From Anthopleura xanthogrammica (Eukaryota > Cnidaria > Anthozoa > Actiniaria > Actiniidae), in assembly GCA_964019055.1 (NCBI GenBank), contig OZ025224.1, forward strand, positions 8,909,757-8,973,756: a stretch of DNA of 64,000 nucleotides, read 5' to 3'. The position numbers and the translations under genes are program-made. The notes beneath the pieces were generated by a model, which saw nothing but the letters and a program-made list of their open reading frames with translations, did not search any database and was not told where the DNA came from. Below are positions 1 to 10,177 of this stretch, in pieces; the stretch's first letter is position 1; each line of letters begins with the position of its first letter.

Positions 1-3000
1 GAAAGACTCAAGAGATTCTAAAGAGTTGTCTGCCGTTTTGTACAAATCATCATCATCTGAACTGCTGTTATTTGTATTTTGTGTAGGGGACAAATTAGTA
101 AGCCCATCCGAAGTGTGTTCAGTGTTAAATGGAGGAGGTAAGTCAAATGTATTAGGAGATCGTTGTCCGTGAATATTATCGAATGCAACTTGGGATTGAC
201 CTTTCATTTGGACAGCTGAATGGCTTCCAGGCAATGTTAGTGTGCCTGTTGTGCTTGCAACATCTGAATGGCTTCCAGGCAATGTTGGTGTTCTAGTTGT
301 GCTAGCAAAATCTGAATGGCTTCCAGGCAATGTTGGTGTGCCTGTTGTGCTTGCAACATCTGAATGGCTTCCAGGCAATGTTGGTGTTCTAGTTGTGCTT
401 GCAACATCTGAATGGCTTCCAGGCAATGTTGGTGTGCCTGTTGTGCTTGCAACATCTGAATGGCTTCCTGGCAATGTTGGTGTGTCTGTTGTGCTTGCAA
501 CATCTGAATGGCTTCCAGGCAATGTTGGTGTGCCTGTTGTGCTTGCAACATCTGAATGGCTATCATTCAATGCTGCTGTGCTTATTGTGCTTGGAATATC
601 TGAATGGCTTCCTGGCGATGCTACGTTTTTATGTGCTTCGCCATTTCCATCCACTTTGCCATCATCACCATCACCATCACCACCAATACCAACATCACCA
701 TCATCGTCAGCAGCAATTCCTTTTGCTTCCGAAAGCACACCATGTTTCATACTGTCCTTTCCTTTTGCCTTCTCTGATGAATTTGCTAGATTATTCAATG
801 TAGTAGCCAATGTTGGATGATTTTGATCATACGCCATTTCCTCAATAGCCAATGTCCTTTCATAACATTTCTGCGCTTCTTCATACTTTCCTATATAGCG
901 CAGGCCATTTCCATCCGCTTTGCCATCATCACCATCACCATCACCATCAATACCATCATCATCTGCAGCAATTCCTTTTGCGTCCGAAAGCAGGCCATCA
1001 CTCATACTGTCCTTTCCTTTAGCCTTCTCTGATGTTTTTGCATCAAAATGCCCTTCTCGAGCAGTGTATAAATTATTCCCATCCATTTGCACTTTGCTAG
1101 AATATTCATTTTTCGTTTGCTCTTTGCAAGGATACCTTCCAGTGCCAAAGGATCTCATAGGTTCATTACCTGTCTCACGAGGAAGACCTTGGTAAGACAG
1201 CCTGGATTTATCATTGACGGAGGATGAAGTGTTTTGATCTGTTAACAGCTTGTCATCGCAAATAGGCCATGTTCTCGCTACAGAAGGTACTTCTTCCCTT
1301 TCATTACTACAGACAGGGAGTGACAAAAATCGCATGTGATTGTTATGTATTCGGGTCCGTGAGTACACTGATCGTGTTAAAGAGGAATCGTTGGAATGCC
1401 GTGCAAGGAATGAATTGTCCACACCAGACACGATGTAATCACCGTGGAAACCTATTCTCTTAGGTCTTGCGCCCTGGGAGTTCCAAATATCATCAATATC
1501 TTCCGAGTCGTCTGTTTCTTTGATGACGCTTAAAGATGCCTTATCCCAGACATCTTGCTGCGTGTTTGAAAAAACCAACGAATGGATCCTGTCTGATCTT
1601 TTTTCAGTATTGCTGACCTCGTGTAGAACCTTAGTTGGTAGAGACATGTAGGCACCATTCCTAAAAGATGACACCGTTTTACCAGCATTATTATCAAGTG
1701 ACACAGCATCTTCGTTGTTCGTTGTACCTGTGACATTGTGTGGCTCATTCCCCATTAACTGTAAAGAACTTTCTCGAGACCTTTTACTATTTTGTAGTTT
1801 GTCTTCAAAAGTAATACATTCTGTCAGAGACTCGTCGTATTTATGTGCCTTTGCCAACGAAGAAAAAGAATTACCCAGTGCTGGGAGAGAAACGGCACCG
1901 ACTCTAGTGCTTAATCCAATTGCAAGCTCACTATCCGTACCATCACCGACTACTTTTCTAGATTTGACTTCATTTGTGCTCATTTTATGATACACCTCTC
2001 CGTATGACGTGACGTCATCACGTACTGGTATTCTTGGTGTGACGTCATTTGTGCTCATTTTATGATACACCTTTCCGTATGAGGTGACGTCATCACGTAC
2101 TGGTATTCTTGGTGTGACGTCATTTGTGCTCATTTTATGATACACCTCTGCGTATGAGGTGACGTCATCACGTACTGGTATTCTTGGTGTGACGTCATTC
2201 GTGCTTATTTTATCTTTACATTCTACTTCATGCGATGTAACGTCGTCATCTGTTGTGACGTCATGTTTGTTTCTTACACTATAAAATTTTACTTCTTTTG
2301 GTGTGAGTTTGATGCCATCAAACTCTGGCATTCTTGTTGCATCATGTGGCCTCGTCTCACCATTACATACTACTCTTTTTGCTGTGACGTCATCACACAT
2401 TCCATACATGACGTCATCATTCACCGGCGTTTTAGATACTAATGCTTGCATTCCATGAAATGTAGTCTTTCCGTGTATAACATGTCGTAACATGTTCTCA
2501 CTCCCATCACTTTCTACACACTCTGAGCATAGAGTTCTTGCGTTGCCGTGACGAAACATTTTAGATGACTTTAAGTTTCCTTTTGATGACTTACCGCCAT
2601 CACGAGCTTCATCATCAAAATTGTTTTCTTGCTTATCAACCCTATTTAATTCAGAACATCCTCCACGTTTACTTGAACTGCATTTACAAGTTTCTAAGTC
2701 TTCAATACGTCTACAGACCCTATTACATGCTGAATAACCAATGTCTTCTTTCTTGTACGTTACTGGGAGACAAAAGCTCCTAGCACATTGCCTGTCTTGC
2801 GCTTCCTGATCCCCGAGACGTCCATCCACCACGTCTAAATGTTCTTCTTTCGCTTCTTTTGGTATTTCACTTAAGAATTCTTCTATCACACAATGCCGAA
2901 GTAAACTTTGCGTAAGTAACGATTTCCCAATGCCTGGATTCGATGACAAGAGCACTGATCTTATTTCATTTGTATCTGGATTATTATCACCAGATTCCTG

Positions 3001-5186
3001 TGCGATGGCAAGAAATTTTCTATTGCAAAATATAGCATCATCATATTCTCTTTTCTTCAAGTGGGCATTCCCACACGTCCTGTACGCATTCATCTCAGCC
3101 ATTTTATCACCAGATTCTTGTGCAATGGCAAGGCTTTTCTTACTGTATGATATAGCATCATCACATTCTTCTTTCTTCAAGTGGGCATCACTTAACGTCA
3201 TGTACGTATTCATCTCAGCTACTTTATCACCAGATTCTTGTGCGATGGAAAGACATTTTTCACTGTATGATATAGCATCATCATATTCTTCGTTTTTCAA
3301 GTGGGCATTCCCTAACATCATGTACGCATTCATTTCAGCCACTTTATCACCAGATTCTTGTGCGATGGAAAGACATTTTTCACTGTATGATATAGCATCA
3401 TCATATTCTTCGTTTTTCAAGTGGGCATTCCCTAACATCTTGTACGCATTCATCTCAGCCACTTTATCACCAGATTCTTGTACGATGGCAATACATTTTT
3501 CACTGTATGATTTAGCACCATCATACTCTTCTTTCATCAAGTGAGCATCCCCTAACATCTTGTACGCATTCATCTCAGCCACTTTATCACCAGATTCTTG
3601 TGCGATGGTAAGACATTTTTCACTGTATGATATAGCATCATCATATTCTTCGTTTTTCAAGTGGGCATTCCCTAACATCATGTACGCATTCATCTCAGCC
3701 ACTTTATCACCAGATTCGTGTGCGATGGTAAGACAATTTTCACTGTATAATATAACATCATCATACTCTTCTTTCATCAAGTGAGCATCCCCTAACATCT
3801 TGTACGCATTCATCTCAGCCACTTTATCACCAGATTCTTGTGCGATGGCAATACATTTTTCACTGTATGATATAGCATCATCATATTCTTCGTTTTTCAA
3901 GTGAGCATCCCCTAACATCTTGTACGCATTCATCTCAGCCACTTTATCACCAGATTCTTGTGCGATGGCAATACATTTTTCACTGTATGATATAGCATCA
4001 TCATATTCTTCGTTTTTCAAGTGGGCATTCCCTAACATCATGTACGCATTCATTTCAGCCACTTTATTACCAGATTCTTGTGCGATGGTAAGACATTTTT
4101 CACTGTATGATATAGCATCATCATATTCTTCGTTTTTCAAGTGGGCATTCCCTAACATCATGTACGCATTCATCTCAGCCACTTTATCACCAGATTCTTG
4201 TGCGATGGCAATACATTTTTCACTGTATGATATAGCATCATCATATTCTTCGTTTTTCAAGTGGGCATTCCCTAACATCATGTACGCATTCATTTCAGCC
4301 ACTTTATCACCAGATTCTTGTGCGATGATAAGACATTTTTTACTGTATAATATAGCATCATCATATTCTTCTTTCTCCAAGTGGGCTTCCCCTAACATCT
4401 TGTACGCATTCATCTCAGCCACTTTATCACCAAATTCTTGTGCGAAGGATATACCTTTTTCTCTTTGGAGCATATCATCGTATTTTTCATTCTCTAAATG
4501 TGAATTCACAGATTCTCTTGCTGCGTTCAGGCTCGTTCTGCGGGGCACAGTTGAGTGCGGAATTTGCTTTTCAGGTGCAACACGATAGGTTCCTTTAATG
4601 TTTCTGAAGCCAGAGAAAGGGTTACCCATACTCTTTTTGTTTCCACTCGCTTCAGCCTCGGTCGTCTCAGCAATTGAATCTCGTGGTGTTCCTTCGCTGG
4701 GTACATCTTCTGTTCCAAGGCTTGAAGCTTTACTTACAATGGAACATTTAGAGAACGACTCTAATGGTAAAGAACCAGAAGAGATTGAATCTTGTGGTGT
4801 TCCTTCGATGGATACGTCTTCTGTGCTATGACTTGATGCTTCACTTACAATGGAACATTTAGAGAACGACTCTAATGGTAAAGAACCAGAAGAGATTGAA
4901 TCTTGTGGTGTTCCTTCGATGGGTACGCCTTCTGTGCCATGGCTTGATGCTTTACTTTCAATGGAATATCGAGATGACCACGGTTCTGGTAAAGAACTAG
5001 AAGTGATGGAAGCTCGTTGTGTTCCTTCGATGGGTACATCTTCTGTGCCAAGGCTTGATGCTTTACTTACAATGGAACATTCAGAGAACGACTCTGATAG
5101 CGAAGAACCAGAAGAGATTGAATCCCGTGGTGTTCCTCCGCTGAAAAAGCCCGATGTTTCAGTGACGATGGAACCTTGAGACGACC
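1..5186 (-). CDS. Gene A exon 6: Ser-rich repeats, 13 TPRs and low-complexity tail
   Basis: The acceptor gttcgtttttacag precedes position 5186 and the frame stays open for 1,728 codons to the window edge. In order there are four 37-residue Ser-rich repeats (about 5170-4670), thirteen 40-residue TPRs (about 4500-2960; consensus core [37 protein letters not shown], shown only as key pieces here), then a polar region with HGK and DDVT repeats. Near 910-785 sits one kinesin-light-chain-type TPR ([18 protein letters not shown]...[12 protein letters not shown]). A 16-residue repeat ([16 protein letters not shown] type) closes the visible part. The 40-residue TPR length is as in LGN/GPSM-type scaffolds. 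Such arrays bind peptides; the partner is unknown. Confidence 0.75.
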
Positions 5187-8100
5187 CTGTAAAAACGAAC
5201 CAAACAGAAGCATAAATGACTGTATATGATAAGCGTTCCCGAGTAGTTTTTAATAGGCCTTGCATGGCGACTTTGAGGACGCAGGGACAAGCATAACTTC
5301 GTCATTTGCATAAATTTATATTTAACTGATCATTCACGGAGTTACTTCAAATTCCTTGAAACGGAGACTTTTGCGCACACATCAAACGTGAAAAAAGTTC
5401 AGAGAGACACGATTTGGGTGAATTTGCACAATTGATATTTCAAACAAAGGAACTCCTTGCCTGACCAATCACTGCTCCAGAATGTAAACCATCGAGATTG
5501 AGACATTTGACGGTGTTACTCAGAATGTCATTGCTTAAGCAAATGGTGCAAGAACGCTAATGAAGATAGCTCATTTGCATCTCGGAGAGCCATTCGCCCC
5601 GTGTATCTTGTAGGAGAATCTGTTACTAATTGACCTCTTTACCTTGGGGGTAATGTTTTACAGATCATGTGTCATTCTCTTGAGTATAATTTCTCTGTTT
5701 AAGTTAACTCAGAGAAATGATACTCTAAGGAGTGACACGTGGTCTGAAATGGGAAAACATTATGCCCAAGTTATAAGGATCTATTGAAGATGAATTTTGT
5801 TTTCCAGTCTTAGGCATGGATCAATGAACTTCGTTACGTAGGGCGAAACATCTCTAAAGCCTGTTATTAAATAAATCAAATCACTGACCAGGAGCTGATT
5901 CCCTCGGGCGATTCTTGAACGCAATAACATATTGTGATAATCGTGATTTACGAAGCTGTATTTCAGCACGGTCCCGTTCAAATTCGGCGATTCCTTTCTC
6001 CAAAGTTTCTTCATTAGTCTGCAAAGTAAAGTTTCAACAGGTTAGTAAGTTGGCAAAATGTGGTTCTTTAAGGGACTGTGGTGTCTTTCTACTGTTGAAG
6101 TGGTGTTGGTACAGAAAAATGATGCAAATGGTGAAATTCACGTGATGCTATTTTTTTTACATGTGACATTCACGTGATAGTTCTATTTTTTCATGTGACA
6201 TTTATGTGGTTTTTTGCGTGACATACACGTGATGTTATCTTTTTTACATGTGACATTCACGTGATGTTATTTTCACGTGATTTACATATGTAGCCAATCA
6301 GAAAACAGCGGAAAATGGATTTGTTCTGTCAGAGACCAAAAGGAACGTTGACTCATGGAGCCGTGGAATATTATCACTATTTGTATGAAAACTACTTCTA
6401 AAATAACACTCTTTACCAGTTGTGTTGGATCTGTTTGGACATCCACATCCTTGTATTCCTGGACCAAACTCAACGAGTCAGTTTGAGTAAACTCTTCTCT
6501 CAAAATTGGCAATTCTGATTTTTCAGCAGCAATGTTTATAGAGGAAAAATCTTGTGTACTTTCTGGCGACGGGAAATACCAACTTAGCTTGTCCGATGAA
6601 TCTTTTCCCTCAATATCATCGTTGCAAAGCCTTTGGTCGAGCGATTTTCCATTTGCTCCTTCTATTTTCTCTTCTTCGACGATTCTCCTCTTATCAGAAG
6701 ATGTAAAACATCCAGCGCCTACAACGTCTTCATTAAGAGACATTTCCCTTGACTCGTCACATGTTTTATCTTTCAATGAGACAGAAACTAGATCTGGCCT
6801 TTGGATTTCAGCTAGGAATTCCGCTAATTCATCATTAGATATCGACTCCAAGAATTCTTCCAGTTCATCGTCTTCATCGTTGCTTGGTCCTTCTTTAGGG
6901 CCTGCTTGTCTGGTCTTTTTCTTGGTAATCCAGTTTTCTACAGCTTTCATTTTATTTTTATCAGAAAAGGTGGCGTGTGCGAAATGCTGCAACAAAAACA
7001 CTCTGTTTTCCGCTTCAGAAAGTCTGTCATAAAGCTTTTTCAGTCGGCTATTCAGACTTCTAGTTTTGGTCTGTTGAGGTAAAAAATACAATAATAGTTT
7101 CACGAATTAAACTTCTTTAATATAAAATCAGGGATTAAAGTGAGCACTTTAGGGATTAGGGATAAGCTTCTAGCTTTGTATCGCGGCCAGTCGAAAATCT
7201 CAGCAATTTGGGAGGGGGTATGGCAAAGAGGTGAGTAAAGATCTTGGGAGCAGGGTGGTTAAGTGGTTTAAGCTCAAGCCGGACACACTCAGGGTCTTAA
7301 AATATCTGAGGAAAAAGGTGCTGCCTTTTCACTTAAAATCTGCAAGTGGATAGACCTTGGTCGTTGCTACTGATCCGACGTAAAATTGCGCTGCCGTCTT
7401 ATTTAGATACGTTAAACAAATAGGGCCACAAGTTTATCAGTTACGGATGTCCAGTGTCACCCTCCTAAATAAAGTTGATTTAAGTTTCCTTCATTTACCT
7501 GTAGGTACTGGAGTTCAGCAGTAACCCTGGCATTGGTTTTCAATGCCTTCTCAAATGCATCTTCTTCTTCCGCAAAAAAGATAGGACACTCATCGATCTG
7601 TTGATCATAAATTCTCCAAGGATTTTTCCTATCATCGATACTGCTGATACACAGCTTCTCAAAGCAATCGCCAATTACAACATCGATGAGATGGGTTGCT
7701 TCAGTTGCAATTGTGCCATCGCTGAAGCACTTGTCACTCACGTCGTGTAATGTCAGGTAAGCAGTACTTGCCTTGGTATGCAAGGTTAGCAAGCTGAAGC
7801 GACGTTCCTTCAAGACGCAAACCATTTTCTTCCTGGTTTTGTGCAGCACATCTACCAATCTGATGTTAGAAAATGTGTACTGAAATATGGCCATGAAAAC
7901 AGCGAGGTCTGACTCATTCTTGAAAGATACCAGGTTCTGGAGCTTCTGTAAGTACAGGTTTTGTACACTTGGTACGTTAACTGGGCCATGGCAATCTATA
8001 TCACTACCTTCAAAACAGCACTTCAGTAAATTAAGTTGAAGACACGAGCCAGAAACATTAGCTGGATCAATCTCCTGCACTACTTCAATGAATAAGCTCC

Positions 8101-10140
8101 TTTGGTACCTTGCATTGGTTGGCAGGGATTCCAAGGTTTGGGTACTTTCAATAATAGTTTTATTGATATGGCGAAGGTCATTGATATCGATAAGATCATG
8201 ACACCTTAGGAACACGAAGCACTTGGAATTAGTTTCCTGCGTGCATGAAGAAGGGCACTCTTCTGATTTTGCATCATGGAGTACTATTCTCTTAAAGAGG
8301 GGTTTCTTGTCTGGGAGAAAACCAACCTCTTCAGGACCTTTTAGGCCACTTCCGCTGGTCACAATGACGTACAGCGTTATCTTCTTGCCTGAAATCTGCA
8401 CGTGATTGGTAGCGACAAAATAAGACAGAAGGCCACAATAATCCTTGTACCACTCCACCTCACTGACATCTTCTTCGCTTCGTCTAGACAAACAGGAAAC
8501 CAAGGTTGTGCAAATATCAACAACGCATGTGTGAGCATGTCGCAACAACGCAGTTTCTAAGAGAGAACAAAGCGCTGACAAGGCACATGATCTGTTGTCA
8601 GACAGGAAACTGATGACAAACTTTGACACGGCATTTTCGTTCAGATCATCACAGAACGATTCTATTCTGGCCAGTTGGTTTCGTAGGTATGTTTCGGCTT
8701 TGTTGTCTGATTTCTCTTGTTGAGAAAGAAAAGCACATATGCACAACGTGCTTATGAAGGCCACTGCTGGGGTTTGAGTTGACGATGCAAGCTGCTTCTC
8801 TGATGTGTACATGTCGGCAAAACTCTTTTCATCTGAAGCAACTGACTTTAGGGCATTAAGCTCTGCTAACAGACTTTCGCGATCGGATTCATTTTGGAGA
8901 ACCTGCAATACATGTTCGACACAAACTTCCTCCAATGCCAGCGTAGCTTTCTCGATCACTAGGGTGGGAAAGAGTTCCTCCTTTGTCTTTTCAAGAGACA
9001 ATACCAGTGGATGCTGCTTGAAATGCATCTCTTGGCAAACTTGAATAGCTGTTTGCAGTAGCTCTTTCGATTTCGACCTTTCTCCATTATAAGCCAGAAT
9101 ACGAGAAATGTCGTCTGTGTAAATGACAGAGAAAAGTTCGAGTGAATCATTCTCGATTATCTTCTGGATCTTCAAGCTATCAATCTCTTGCAGGTCGACC
9201 AACACTTCCGCCTGTTGTCTCTTTCCCATAACCGTAAGAATTCGAGCCAGGCGAACAGAGACGACCAACTGTAGGTTATATTCTTCCTCGGTAAAATGGC
9301 AACCATGAAGAACGTCTTGTAAGACCTCAACAATATTTTCCATCTTTCCACTTTGGAGACAAGCTTGTGAATAGTTCATGACCACGTTAACCAAATTCAG
9401 TCGTGTGACTGAGCTGTGGTGATCAGCATTAGGTTTTCCTTCATCATATAAATTTTTAAGCATAGGTAAAGCTTCTTCTGAATTTCCATTTTCTAATTCC
9501 ATACAAGCATGATTGTTTTTCAAAATATATATAATATTTGTTATCTCTGTGAAGTTAATATAATTTTCGAACATCTGATTAAAACAATTCATTGTTTGTA
9601 TGGCACTCCGCAACGCTATTATTGCCTTATCAGGCTTATTCGCAAGAAAGTAGGAACAACCCATATTGTTCTCTAGTCTTGCTCTAAATAAAACTTCCTC
9701 TGGTGGTAAAGATTTCAGAAAATGGTGAAAATTAGGTACGGTATCAATGTAACGACCAAAATTCACATCTTTTATTCCTTTAGCGAGGTGGTATTTTTTT
9801 GCAGCTTCTTTTTTGTTCTTGGTGCTTGATTTCCGATGAATAATTTTCCGCTGCTTGTTAGGTATCCTAAGCGGTGACGAAGGGGTCTTCACTGGTAAAT
9901 GCAACATTAATAAGGAATCTGGAAAAAAAACAAATTCCAAATGGTTTAATTCTTATTTGGGAATTTTTTGCTTGGTAAACTATTACATGTGTACAGAAGT
10001 AAATCATATCTAATTTAATTAACGTTGTCGCTGAAAAAAGCCTAAAGCTTTGAGAGCTGAATCATGAAACTATTACACCGTGGCGTTATAACAATAAAAA
10101 AATCACTGTATGCTTCCAAATTCTAAGACTTGGACAGTCC

Positions 10141-10177
<37 letters not shown>

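Noticed and set aside
237..820. Overlapping open frames on both strands across the 48-bp repeat
   Set aside because: The repeat period is a multiple of three, so all frames without a stop in the unit stay open. Only the minus frame continuous with gene A is supported by splice phase.
1976..2420. Cluster of tgacgtca CRE sites as an enhancer
   Set aside because: They recur because the 75-bp coding repeat contains codons for DDVT/NDVT; the region is within an open exon.
2905..2950. Walker A motif (NPGIGKS) as evidence of an NLR-type NTPase in gene A
   Set aside because: The leading Gly/Ala of the P-loop is absent, no Walker B or other NACHT/NB-ARC motif follows, and the segment resembles the B/C module instead.
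2930..4588. Long plus-strand frames across the 120-bp repeat
   Set aside because: They are antisense shadows of the TPR array. The minus-strand translation gives a canonical TPR and is continuous with the neighbouring exons.
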